Origin: Grifola frondosa
Taxonomy: Eukaryota > Basidiomycota > Agaricomycetes > Polyporales > Grifolaceae
Assembly (NCBI GenBank): GCA_001683735.1
Contig: LUGG01000001.1
Location: 2,170,001-2,234,000 of the forward strand
Direction: 5' to 3'
DNA length: 64,000 nt
The position numbers were made by a program, and so were the translations under genes. The notes below the pieces were generated by a model. It did no database searches. It worked only from the letters and a program-made list of their open reading frames with translations, and was not told the DNA's origin. This document shows positions 47,348 through 59,166 of the stretch, piece after piece. Positions within the stretch are counted from its first letter, which is position 1; each line of letters begins with the position of its first letter.

Positions 47348-50171
47348 ATGCTGTTATGGACTAGCATCCCACTCACACTCCTCACCCTCTTCCCTCTTGT
47401 TTCTCCCGCTCAATTGCCATTGCAGCCTCCCCGACCGCTCAATCAGTTACCCTCGTCGATGCTCTCTCTGCAGATCCCGACTATGTGTCGTTACTCAAGC
47501 TTTTACAGCGCGCGAAATTAATCCCCACCCTCAACAAACTCAATGGCAGCACTTTCTTCGCTCCTACCAACGACGCCATCAGTCGTCACTCCTCCACAAA
47601 TACTGTCTGGCAGCTTGCTCTTGATGATTCTTTCTCCGATCTAGCCGATAATATCCAGCAGAAACTCCGTCAGGAGCTCTTCTACCACCTTCTTAATTAC
47701 ACACTTCCCTTATTGCCAACTGAACAGCTCCCGCAGCAGCACAAGACACTTCTATACCCACATTGGCTTACGGAATCCCCCTCGCAGGAGCCTCTGCCTC
47801 ACCCGCCTTGGATGCCAATTCCCGGTGGTACTTTGGGTGGCGAGCCCCAACGGCTCCGGCTTTCTTCCAGAGATGCCGGCATGTGGATAGGCGTTGATGC
47901 GTCGGGGGAGGGGGGTGTAGAAGTGGTCAAGGAGAAGGTGGATGCGGACAATGGCATTCTTCTCGGCATCGGCGATGTCCTGGAAGTGCCTACAGATTTA
48001 GGTTTGTGGTACCTTTGTCCTCTTGTCTTGTCTCACTGACAGCCCGTTCCGCATTAGCGACTGTTGTCTCTCGATATCCTTCCCTTCGGTATCTCACTAA
48101 GATACTCACTCCGGATATTGAGAAGTTCTTGAACAGCACATCGGAACTCACTTTGTTCTTGCCAGTTGACAAGGCTTGGGAGGCATTGTCACCGTATGAG
48201 CGGCTCTACCTTGAAAGCGAGTTCGCTTCAGATGACCTCGCGTGGATAATGAACATGCATGCTGTCGTGCGGAAAGACGTAAAGTGGTCCGAATCCTTTG
48301 AGCCAGGAATCAATCGTACGTCGCTTCCACAGTCTTCATTACATTTTACTGACCGCACACAGTGACGACAATTGAGGGGCCCAAACTAGAGATTATTACA
48401 TCTCCAGAAGACCACAAGGTCAAAGTGTCCTCTGCTGAACTCGTCGATCGAGATATCTACGCCTCGAACGGCGTGCTCCACACGGTCTCTTCATTACTCT
48501 TTCCTCCAGGCGCTCTCCAATTAACACCTGAGAAGTACCTGCTCGCGTTGAATTGCTCGTTCTTCGTATCATTGCTTCATTCTGTTAACCTGACCTCTTT
48601 GGTCAACAACACTAATGTGCAGCAGACGATTCTTGCCCCACGAGACGATGTCATTAGTGTTTTCGGCGGGGGCGAGCTTCCGGACAAAGGGAGTGAGGAA
48701 TTGAAGCGGCTCCTCCAGTATCATTTCATTCCTGGTAGATGGACGCCGAAGAAGTTGCAGAATGGGATGCTGCTTGAAACTGCGCTTGAGGAGATCGGAC
48801 TTGACGGCGGGAGACAAGTTTTGACTATCGAGGTCGATCACGAGGCGAAGAAGGATAGCAAATCCATTAGTTTGGTGGTGCGGGTATCATTGGTGAACAC
48901 GGTATGTGTTTCAGCAATTTCACCGAGTGCCCTTTCTCATGATGATGTCAGTGGAAATCAATAACACGCTGATTTATTTTGTGTCGAGGGCTCTCGTGCC
49001 TCCGGCCGATGCACTACAAACTGCCTTGCCTACGCTGGAGCTATCGTCCTTCCTAGCTGCGATTTTTTCCACCAACCTCGCAGATACGCTCAAGACCACT
49101 CCACGGACTACGCTACTGATGCCCCCGAACAGCGCTTTCAAGCGCCTTGGCATGCTAGTTAGCGAGCACCTGCTTGCACCATCTTCGAAACCTGATCTCG
49201 AGCGTGTCATCCGGCATCATGCACTTGTCGGTGTCGAGTACGGCGCGTCGCTGCAGAATGGGTCGCAGCGTACGTTTGGGACTCTGGAAGGCTCGGATGT
49301 ACACGTTGACCGGCGCAGTGAGGACGGCAAGGTATTGATGAGCGCCAGTGGCGGTTGGGCCCAGATGCAGACTGTGTTGCAGCCGCGCAACATGCTCACG
49401 CAAACTGGCGTGATCCACGAGGTGTCGGACATCATGATTCCACGCTCGGTGGACTTGACTGTTGGCAAGCTCGTCAAGGCTGCCAAAGGGTCGACCATGG
49501 CTACCATGATGACGAAGGCGGGGCTGGATTGGATACTCAATGGCACTGCACCGCCGGAGTATTCGCCTTGGGCGGAGATGGGTTTGAGCGGCTCGGGTTG
49601 GACGCTGCTGTGCCCGACGGATGACGCGTTCAAGAAGGTCAATCTTACGGATCTCTACGCCAACCAGGAACGCATGCGCGAGATCGTCAGCCAGCATCTC
49701 ATCCCCACTGCAGATGTGTTAGTGTCGGTGTCGGTCGACGCTCAGGATGTGCTCAACAACAACAGGCCATTGTCGCTCAACGATGGGGCCACATACACGA
49801 CACTGCATGCTGCGGATTCTGTTTATGGCGATGTCATCTTCCGGGTACTCGATGGCGAGGAGGGCACCGTCGTTGGCGTCAAGGGCGCTCGTGGGCACGA
49901 CGGACGCCACGACTGGGCACATGTGGTCTCGTGGGGCCGCTCGACGACCGGCGGAGGCACAGGTGGGGTCGTGCAGATCGATAGGTTGTTGATACCGTAC
50001 TCCCCATCGTGGTGGGTCGCATACGGCGCTCCTGCTGGCGTTGCCGCTGGCGGTGTCGTGCTAATATGTTTGTTCTTCTTGGGTGTGCGAGCGGTGTGGC
50101 GGAGGGACACCACGGAAGCTACATATGAGCCAGTAGGTGGGTTCGGGCACGACGACTCGGACGACTCATGA
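47348..50171 (+). CDS. Multi-FAS1 (fasciclin) domain type I membrane protein, frame interrupted
   Basis: The start MLLWTSIPLTLLTLFPLV is a signal peptide. About four to five FAS1 repeats follow, each with an H1-like FLxPxNxAF motif: TFFAPTNDAI, LFLPVDKAWEALS, TILAPRDDVI, LLMPPNSAFKRLG and LLCPTDDAFKKVN. Many N-linked sites (NGS, NYT, NLT, NGT) are present. Near the C-terminus a single transmembrane helix (GVAAGGVVLICLFFLGVRAV) is followed by a short cytosolic tail ending GFGHDDSDDS. Related fungal proteins sit at the cell surface or vacuole and have adhesion or unknown roles. Two single-base deletions are inferred: near 47410, between the signal peptide and AASPTAQSVTLVDAL, and near 48880, before GAGIIGEHVEI. 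The last exon (48955 onward) is clean. Confidence 0.83.
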
Positions 50172-50632
50172 GGGCGTGTGTATTACTCTCTGATAGACTT
50201 GCATGGTTTGGTGCCTTCATATTGTAGAAGCATAATTGTACCTTGTAGTATACAGTGGAAGTGTATGTATTTATGTATTGGCGAGTAATTAGAGAACCCG
50301 CTTCGTAGCTTTCTTAGTTGTGCCTCGTACAAATATCTCCTTCCGCACCTCCTGCGAGACTTCCGGTTCCTCAGGCCTCATTCCCCGCACTGCGTCCTAT
50401 AGCTAGCACGTTGACAACGATTTCCAAATGATTGAAGGCCTGGAATTAAGTGGGGTTAGGAGACAGAGCGGAGGCGGGTACCCCGCATAACTAGTAGATT
50501 AGATTAGATCTCATATAATCACGCGCCAAGGCAGCGGAAACTTAGCGGAATGCCTTTACTATATGCTCTTGGGCTCTCGCACTCGTTTACCTCCGCACCT
50601 TCCCTCACCCCCTTCTCCACATCTCTAGCGCA
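50172..50632. promoter_or_regulatory. Intergenic region upstream of the carnitine carrier gene
   Basis: 3' flank of the FAS1 gene, then a CT-rich leader at about 50585-50630. No gene or RNA recognised. Confidence 0.45.
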
Positions 50633-52056
50633 ATGGTGAGCATGAGCGACCCTTCATTTAAATACTAATTCCAACCCATAGCCCCAGAGCGACGCATCGT
50701 CTGCCGAGGAGGCCCATTTGAAGGTCGGCAAAAGCACCTCGACTGCCGACTCCATCAAGTCGTTCATCGCCGGTGGTGCTGGAGGAGTCGCCGCGGTTCT
50801 CGTCGGTTAGTTCACTGAATGAGTGTCGCGTGAGAAGATAGAGTAATGAGCTCCACGCGATCCGACAGGCCATCCGTTCGACCTGACGAAGACGCGACTA
50901 CAGACGGCGGCGCCTGGCACGTACACCGGCGCAATGGATGTCGTGAGAAAGGCCCTTGCTCGGGACGGTGTCACTGGGTAGGCTTTCATGATGTCTACTG
51001 GCAGTGCATTAGGATTGAATTTGCTTGATAGTCTCTACCGCGGCGTCGTGCCTCCATTACTCGGCGTCACCCCAATATTTGCGGTGTCTTTCTGGGTAAG
51101 ACGCGTGGATATCTTCGTGATAACTCTCGAAACTGAATTCTCTTCAGGCGTATGATATGTCTAAGCTTCTGATTCTTGGTCTGACACCGAACCGGACAAA
51201 CAAGGAATTGTCGATTGCTGAGCTTGCTACTGCTGGTTTTCTATCTGCTATACCCACGACACTGGTGACTGCTCCCGTAGAGCGGGCGAAGGTTTTGCTA
51301 CAGGTGAGTGTTGTGAACTGATCGCCTCTGTTACTCATCCTAATACGTATAAGGTCCAAGGACAAGGCCAGGGCGGTCCAGTATACAATGGCGTGTTGGA
51401 CGTCGTAAAACATTTATACAAGGAGGGCGGAATTCGTAGTGTTTTCCGTGGGTCGGCTGCAACGGTTGCTCGGGATGGTCCTGGAAGCGCAGCGTGCGCA
51501 ATTAATTTCCTGAGTGAAATATCTTCGCATTAACTCCCACTGCAGTTATTTTGCGGCATATGAGGTCACGAAAAAGTTGCTGACACCTGCAGGCTCATCT
51601 CCATCTGATTTGAACCTGGGCGCCATCATCATGGCAGGAGGTGCAGCCGGTGTCGCGATGTGGTCTATTGCTATTCCTCCCGATGTGAGTCATGGTTGGA
51701 GTAAATGATTGCCAACTAGTTTATTGATTTTCTTGGCTTGATTCGTAGGTCTTGAAGTCCAGGATTCAGTCTGCGCCTACTGGAACTTACTCGGGCTTCT
51801 TGGATTGTGCGCGTAAGACCATTGCTGTAGACGGCGTGGCCGCACTCTGGAAAGGTCTTGGACCCGCGATGGCTCGGGTATGTTGAGATAGAGAATCTTT
51901 CATAAATCATCTGACTTGAATTTCTTAGGCGTTCCCTGCCAACGCTGCAACCTTCGTGAGTGATAATGAATTCTACTAGTAAATATGTGCTTATATCTTT
52001 GTTTCCCTTAGCTTGGTGTGGAGGCTTCGAAAAAATTGATGGACCGATTCTTCTGA
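50633..52056 (+). CDS. CRC1: Mitochondrial carnitine/acylcarnitine carrier
   Basis: Inner-membrane carrier that brings acyl units into mitochondria for oxidation or TCA use. The start codon forms a coding exon by itself (50633-50635). The protein resumes at 50682 with [20 protein letters not shown], then [20 protein letters not shown]. Its three signatures are [25 protein letters not shown] and IPPDVLKSRIQ. The APxERxKxLLQ form of the second is characteristic of this substrate class. [20 protein letters not shown] and the end [16 protein letters not shown] also fit. The length of about 300 residues and six predicted helices are normal. The frame is clean over about ten exons. Confidence 0.92.
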
Positions 52057-52286
52057 CACACACGACGATAGAATGTTGAAATTTGTAGTAGTTTGGATAT
52101 CTTTATGATTCCCCGGTTGTCTCCTCGTTGAGTGTGGAGCGCTTGAGCTCTGAGTTGAAGACATTTGCTTCCGCGTCGCGGTCACGTGGGTTTGTTGAAC
52201 CTTCTGAACATTGCCGGCAAGGTACAAAAGATATATATATTGTCAATATATGGTTCCAATGTCTTCCCTTCTTCCCGCTTTCCAGA

Positions 52287-53860
52287 ATGCCACGACCTTC
52301 AGACACGTCTACTGCTAATGGTGCAAAGAAACTGCGTTCATATTCTGCCTCTGAGTCAGTGGCATTCTCCAGCTTGATGAATTAACGCTGACTTCACGTA
52401 GGATTGCACGCAATATCCAGAGCTTCGAGACATGGTCAGCCTTTCAGGGCTGTGAAGAGGTGTCATTCCACGACCTTCCTCCTAACATTGAAGCCGACGT
52501 CACGAAGGTGTTTGACGTGACTGGTCAGTTCCCAGAGGAATGGCTTGATAAGGTTATCATTGCAGCATTGCCGCCTCAGAAATCACCTGAATTACTATTT
52601 TTCTAGTCGTCGAAAGTATACAAGGGAATGAGACGCTGCATGGCGTCGGACTTTCTGGACTTTCTAGATCGTGCGTATAAAGCTTCTCCGAAGCTCTTCT
52701 CCCCTGCAGTATTAGCTGCGGAGAGCAAAGAACTACTCTGTGACATCCAGACCGTTTTCTCGGCGTGGAACCGTCTTCAAAAGATGCGGCAGTCAAGTAG
52801 GAAGTGGTCTGAGGCAGATTACGTTGCAAATGTGTATGCATTTTCGCGTTTGTTCCTCTATGTCCTAAACTCACTGTCAATATTTAGTTACAACGTCTTC
52901 AGAAGTCCCGCAGTCCGTGAAGGCGACTACAGGTAAGCCCATCCCGTCCATCGGTTCTTCGCCAAAAGTCGATACTTTATCAGAGCCCAATGTGCTGTCG
53001 CATTATGTCAACCTCTGCCCAGTTTTGAAGTCACTCCGCAGGCGGTCCGCATACTGAATGCGAAGACAGCGTTGCCCGATGCCTCAATATTCGTTCCTGC
53101 GCGACTAATCCGTGACTTATGGCATTCCGCCAAGTCACCATTCAAAATCTTGAAGTCTCATAAGTCCGTGGTGAAAACAGGCAATGTTGGAGGCGAATCA
53201 TCCTTTCGTTATCAAAGCACGCCTTGCGCTAAGCTCTCCGACACCCCGAGCTTCGAATTTGCCAGTTCTTATTGGGAGGATAAAAAGCCGGTCCACCACT
53301 TACTTGAGGACGCCTACCGTCAGAACAGAATGGCGACAACATCCGCTGTGAGGCAGCTACACTCTTTGCACGTCCAAGCACCTATCTTTGGGCTCGTATG
53401 GGCTCAGGGCACAGTACGGGCACACACAGACTGGTGGTCGGTCGCACCGGACGATGAATTTCCGGCAAGTAACATTTAACACTGCTCACCCTTTCACGGG
53501 ACTAAAACGCTTCATCAGCGCATTCATTCCGCTGCTTACCCTGGCCCCCCTCCTTCGGCACGGACCCGAAGGACCAGTGGCATTTTTCATGAGTGGAACC
53601 TGGACAATCCTGGCGATATGCTACAAGTATTCCTACTTATCAGGAACATCGACGAATGGACCGTAGGCCCATTCGTTGAGCGTATTATCAAAGGTGTTGA
53701 TCACCTACTAAAAGATGTCAAGGATGGACACCAGTTCATGCCTTGGAAGAGGAAAGGGGACCTTGGACGCTTGGTCCCGACGGCGGCACAAGAAAACTCC
53801 AATGCAGCGACATCCACAGGCAAGCGCAAGCCAGCCAGGCGTCGGCATCGAACAAGTTGA
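52287..53860 (+). CDS. Conserved basidiomycete hypothetical protein
   Basis: The start is MPRPSDTSTANGAKKLRSYS, followed by IARNIQSFETWSAFQGCEEV, VFDVTGQFPEEWLDK, KGMRRCMASDFLDFLDRAYK and ESKELLCDIQTVFSAWNRLQ. Several exons later come QAPIFGLVWAQGTVRAHTDW, then FHEWNLDNPGDMLQVFLLIR, NIDEWTVGPFVERIIKGVDH and a basic tail ending KRKPARRRHRTS-stop. The layout of a large alpha/beta region with a central GLVWAQGTVRAHTDWW and a charged nuclear-type tail recalls paralogous uncharacterised families in Agaricomycetes. I do not recognise a catalytic motif. The exons checked join in frame. Confidence 0.7.
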
Positions 53861-54072
53861 AAACCATGCCCTGCCCTTGCGAACAGCTATAATGTATCTA
53901 TCGTGTAACTTGGGATTAGGACAAGAGGAAGAATGTACATTCCATCATGGGTATTGTGATTGCGACGCCAGCTCTACGCAACAGTATAGATACAACAAAT
54001 TCTACTTCATCTGAGCTTCCAAATGTCTGGGGCCGCGAATCGATGCAAAACGAGAAATTAGACGTGTTTTGT

Positions 54073-56087
54073 TTACTTTTTCCAGCTGGATGGTATTTTC
54101 ATGACGATGTCGGACCAGATCGACAGCCGTCCGCTCTCCCACTCCTCAAGATACGACAAGCCTGCGTTCGCGCGCCGGCCCTCCTCCGTCTTCAGCCGCT
54201 TCTCGGCATCGCACCAGAAGAGCACCCAGTCGCCCATCCGTATGTGGCCCGAGCTCCGCTCGAAGTACCACTTGTTGACGGGATTGTTGGCGCGACTGCG
54301 CCATACGAGGTCACGACCTTCACCCTTGCCCTCTTTCCCTCCGTTCGGATTCGCGGAGAACGGGAGGCCAAGACCGTACGACTCGTCATGCAGCGCGACC
54401 CACAGGAAGTCAACCGTGCCATCGCCCTGATTGCTAGGTAGCACTGCGAACTTGTCCAGGTAGGTGATGGGGGCGTAGGCGTCGGAGGCACCGGCGGGAC
54501 AGGGCTCGCTCGTGACGATGGCCGCGCCCGCGTAGTCGCCAGCGACTATGACGTAGTCCAAGTCCCGTTCAAGTCGTGCCCAGAAGGGCTCCTCATCGAG
54601 TGTCCGCTTGAAGGACTGCTCGAGGAGTGTCTTCATCTTAGGCTTGTCAATCTCCGCGACTGTGCGGAGAACGCGCATGGGAAGACCACGCCGCAAGAGG
54701 GTGGGAGTATGCTGTGTGAGCTTGCGGTTGCCCTGGAGCAGCGCGTGCGGCAGGCTGGAGCTGACAGCCGGCTTGTTCGTGATGAGGTTGCCGATCAGGG
54801 AACTCGGCGAGCGATGTGATACCATGACGGCGGATGAAGTTGGAGGCATGTATGCGAGGCAGGTTCGGGCGAGGGAGAGATTAGACAGGGAAGTAGGATG
54901 TGAATGCTGCCACCGCGGATCAAACGTATTGTGAATGTAGGGGAACTCCTGCGTGAGGTTAATGAGAAGATGCGGCATCCCGGAGCGTGCGTAGGACGGC
55001 ACACCCCCTTCTTTGTTAATGATCATGAGCCGCAGGGGGGTCAAATCGACTTCGTCCGGTATCACAGAAGGGTTCTCCACCTCATCGACCTTGCGGGTGT
55101 TGTCCAGCGCAGCCGCTTCGACCATCCCACGGACAAGAGCGGCAATCACATCATTTGAGTCGATGCGCACGCAGCGGCAGAAGGAGTCGAGTGCCATAGG
55201 AGGAAGGACGGGAATCTCCCCGGCACGTAATGCAGAACGAATATGAACGAGGTCCGAAGGGAAGGTATGCGCTTCTGGGACGGCATAGTCCCGCGCTTCT
55301 ATAGACTCATCGTCGCCGGGCTTGGGTCCGAGGCGGACGACGGCACCGAGCACCGGACGGGCCCTCGCGCCTTGTTTTTCCAGTGCGTTCACGACGCGCA
55401 TAGTCTCCTCCACGAGCGCAGTGCGTTCGCCGTCCTGCCCCCTGACCAATGTGTCGTTTTCTACGACGATGACACTGACGAGACCGAGCTTCTCCAGATA
55501 GACCATGCCCCGTGCAATACTCTCGAGCTGCCTATCGGTGAAGGGAGCCTGGATTTTGACAAGGGCTGTCCGCCGGTAGATAGGATTGAGAATGGAAGCG
55601 ATGATGGGAGTGGTGATGGCGGTAGGTTGCTGTTGGATATCTGGAGGCTTGGTTTCCACCGTGGACTGAGCATCCTCGTTGAGGAGCACCGGTTTCTCTT
55701 GCGGCCTCACAACAGGTTGGGGACGAGGGCCCCCGAAGGAAGCAAGATAGGACCTAGTATCCCTCAGGGAAGGATTAGCACGGAGGATAGAAAGGATGAA
55801 ATCCTAGACACATTGAAAGTCAAAACGCGCCCGGGGGGGAAGGTAAGAAAATTTACAACATGCCTTTTCAGAGGGTTCGTCATCGTCGTGATCTGGGGGG
55901 ACGTAGGTTTGTCGCAAACTCCGTATTGTCTATATTTTCAACAAAGAATCATTGGCACAAACGCGCAATACGGCGACAGTCTGCGAGAGCAACGAACCGC
56001 GTAGAAAGCCTTGAACGTCTGCGCCGAACGAGTCCGGGTGCTAGAGGCCAACTTTTGAGTACCCCGACGAACAGGAGCAGCAAACAT
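54073..56087 (-). CDS. ARG2: N-acetylglutamate synthase, mitochondrial
   Basis: First step of arginine synthesis: acetyl-CoA plus glutamate to N-acetylglutamate. The first exon begins MFAAPVRRGTQKLASSTRTR, a mitochondrial presequence. After an intron comes TIRSLRQTYVPPDHDDDEPS, then a GC-AG intron (55863-55804), then DFILSILRANPSLRDTRSYL. The long last exon holds the amino-acid-kinase-like part (RTALVKIQAPFTDRQLESIA, VVENDTLVRGQDGERTALVE) and the C-terminal acetyltransferase part: DLDYVIVAGDYAGAAIVTSE, TYLDKFAVLPSNQGDGTVDF and NPVNKWYFERSSGHIRMGDW. The N-x-W-Y-F-E-R-S-S-G block is typical of the synthase. An exact Gcn4-type site lies 70 bp upstream. The frame is clean. Confidence 0.93.
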
Positions 56088-56156
56088 GTTGTCGAGAGAG
56101 AATCCCAGAGGGATGGAGGGTCAAGGAAAGGTGAGCAAGGTGGAATCTATATAGTC

Positions 56157-56165
56157 ATGAGTCAT
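56157..56165. promoter_or_regulatory. Gcn4/Cpc1 palindrome ATGAGTCAT upstream of ARG2
   Basis: A perfect 9-bp match to the consensus bZIP site of the fungal general amino-acid control activator, lying 70-78 bp upstream of the ARG2 start codon at 56087. Known biology: Gcn4/Cpc1 induces arginine genes during amino-acid starvation. Confidence 0.75.
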
Positions 56166-56599
56166 GAGGGTGGAACATAAGGACGGCGCAAGGAAGATGA
56201 GCGGAAGAATGCGTTGATCTTATCAGCTGGACATGAAGGGACACTGATTAGATTCGGCGTCTAGCTCGAGCGCCAAGAGCCATTTCACCGCAGCGCTCGG
56301 AAACAACAAAGCTTGCGACATTTTCAGACGACAATGCAGTGCAAATCAAAGACCATACATGTACTGGCATATTTCGCAGCGATTTACACGCAGGATCATC
56401 CTACAGCAATAACCGCGCCCATTCTCTTCTCTCGATACCGACATTCTGCCAATGGTCCTCGAGACACATATGAATCTATTATAGTTCAATTGTGCGTAGC
56501 TCTTCCTTTCCGGCCGGATGAACCATCTATAGTCAGGCGCCAAGGAACGATCTTACGATGCGTGGGCGTCGAGACATAGCCCCCGTGGCAAATTCCCCT

Positions 56600-58498
56600 C
56601 TAAGTTCGGGGGTGGCCCGAATCATCACTGGCCAGTGCAGTCAATGCGCAGCGGGCTTCCGAAGCAAGGAAGCCACGTACATAATGATGTGCGCCGCAGT
56701 TCAGAATGTCAAGATGCGGTAGTTCCGGATATGCGATTGCTTTGTGTCGAACCGACCAACCTTTAGCATCGATGGGGCTTGTAATAATTTCGGCACTCAC
56801 AGGTCCGACCATAATCAACGTGTCTTCCCCTAGCATCACTGCCTCAAACTGCCCGTCGTCTCCGCCGACCGGTAACGTAAGCGTCCTCTGGCAGAATGGC
56901 AGCGACGTGGTCACTGTGTCCTGAAAGATATCGACATAATGGATGATATTCTCCCTGGTGATAATTTCGCTATTTTCATCATCGCCTTCTCCCCGAGCGA
57001 GCCTCCGCTTCAGATCAATTTGGTTAAAATCTAACGTCTGGACGATTTTGCTGGTACCCTTTCTCCTCGCAGTGACGAAAGTCGTCCCGAATACGTAGCA
57101 GACCCAGACCGAAGAGTGGCCGGGAGGCCCCGACATCAAACGAGTACTTGGGGACCCCATTCCTCCCATGGAAAATGGCGCTTAAATTCACCTGGCGCCA
57201 ACGAGTTCACACGAGACAGCAAGATCGAAGAGGGGACAAGAAGCAAAAGCGACCGAACAACGAGCCTGTCTGCGACCCAGAGCGTGACCACAATTAATCT
57301 GTCCTCTCGCGAGGTGTAGAATGGCACCAGAAGATCGTGGTGGGGCTTCCAGGACGGAGCCGGATCTGAGCGCACTGTCATGGCTAGTGGTGTGGCCAAT
57401 GGAGAGAGCGTAGGATAATGGAACGTGCATAAGAAATCCACGTCCTTGATGTCCTGGGTGTCGGCGGGCGTTTTGAGGAAGTCGATAACGAAAAGAACCA
57501 GCCCGGGTTGTTGCTGGTCTTCCAATGGGGCGTCTGGTAAGTTGACGCCGACAATCAAGACATGACGGTCGCTTAAGAAGGCGAACGATGCTACTTCAGC
57601 GCCGTCGCATGAATAGACGCACTGTTGATAGGGTGAACATCAGCAGCTGGTGGCTCACTGCGACATGGAATCGCACCAATTCGCGGTCGCCCGTCTTCCA
57701 GTTCCAAATCAGAAGTTCGCTCTCGGATTCGTCTCCACTGATAAAGAAAACGCCCAAGAAATCCCCAGATATTTGGATAGCGAATGAATGTGACCCCGCC
57801 GGACGATATGAGAGGACAGATTTAGACGCTATGGGATGCCGCCGCCCCGTGGAAAGCTCTAGAAGGTGAGTATTCACGATGCGGCCCAACCTGGTACCAT
57901 AAACTGATAAGTTCATAGATGAAGGAAGCTATTACTTACGGTGTCTCAATGACTACGAGGAGATCCTGAGCAGGATCCATGCCGAAGTCTCGGATGGCAA
58001 TCCCAACATCCTCAATCATCCACTCTTTCTCCTCGATCCCTCGGATATCTGAAGGCAGTTGTCTGAAAGCAAGGGACTGCGGGCCTCTCGCCTGTGCTAA
58101 TACTCCGCCGTACAGCTCCCAGACCTCGCCCCTAAGCATTGGGATCGTTTTTTGCGAGCTGGGTTGAAGAGAATTCCAGGCTGCTTGCCGAGCCTTTAAC
58201 TTTGCCAAACGCTCCGCAGGGCTTCGTGCGCTGGGAGGACCATCTTCCATGCCAGCGACCGCAAGCTCGATCTTATATTGCAAAGCTGCATCCTCGTCGA
58301 TGATGGTTTGGAAGAAACGACAGACCTGGTGAGGAAAGGGCTTGAAAGCGAGACTTTAGAGAATTCTGAATCGAGATGACTGACCTGCCTGCATAAGAGT
58401 AGGCTCCGGAAGTCAAGTTCGTCCAAAAGCTTGATAATGAGCTCGGTGGGCAGCGAGCATAGGTCATGCACATGTGTCTCAACTTGGAACGTGAGCAT
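56600..58498 (-). CDS. F-box protein with beta-propeller-like C-terminal part, one frame break
   Basis: The start MLTFQVETHVHDLCSLPTEL runs into an F-box (LPTELIIKLLDELDFRSLLL, then CRQVCRFFQTIIDEDAALQY). The rest is beta-rich, with repeated strands such as LSYRPAGSHSFAIQISGDFL, LLIWNWKTGDRELVRFHVAV, FAFLSDRHVMIVGVNLPDAP and SSVWVCYVFGTTFVTARRKG, in the style of agaricomycete F-box proteins with a propeller-like region. It presumably recruits unknown substrates to an SCF ligase. A single missing C near 57155 (CCCC where CCCCC fits) is inferred between EEWGP and PSTRLMSGPP. About six exons. Confidence 0.8.
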
Positions 58499-59166
58499 AG
58501 AGATAATGTGTGGATACAGCAGAATGAGGGGGATGAAGAGTCGAAAGTTGTCGAGAACGATGGAGTTTATAGCAAGGCTCCCGGCCTGAGGCCTGAGCAG
58601 TTGAAGCTCGTGCAGCCGATCGACGTCACAGAGTTGCCGGCCGTTCTAACCGAGTCCTTGCACTTGCCATATCGACATCCGTTCAGTAGTATTATTCGTT
58701 CAGAACAACGTCCACAACAATCTAACCAGCTATCGACATATTGGTCCCACACAGACGATCATCTGGGAAGAATAGTGCACACAGGCGCACGCTCAGCGGA
58801 GAAACTGATTCCCATTCCCCAGCTGGAAAATGGTACAGACACGATTTCTCTGACAATGCATAGCATGTGTCGAGCACTGGATGATGGTATTCGTGCGCGA
58901 TACTCACTAACAGTGCGCACGGTGTTCGTGCGTGACCGGGGACCAGAGTGATCAGTTAAAGTACAAGCGCGCGCCGAGCTGAGCTCAGCGATCGTGTCTT
59001 CACAAATCACGCCGATGTCGGTGTCCTCATCCGAGTCTTCAACATAGACCATCTCTATTTCCTACACCTCCATACTCTCCGTCTTATAAGCAGCGTCATC
59101 ACACGAGGCTCCTACTTCCAACGTCCATCACCAATCTCGTGACCTTGAGGTTGTTCTCTATCTCCC
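58499..59166. other. Divergent region between the F-box gene and the UBE2O gene
   Basis: This holds two overlapping ORFs on opposite strands (58466-58951 plus; 58759-59052 minus, beginning MVYVEDSDEDTDIGVICEDT). The minus one starts just before the UBE2O promoter and might be a small gene or first exon, but no domain or conserved splice partner supports it. Confidence 0.4.

Noticed and set aside
58466..58951. 161-codon plus-strand ORF as a gene
   Set aside because: It has no recognisable domain and overlaps the F-box gene start and a competing minus-strand ORF.
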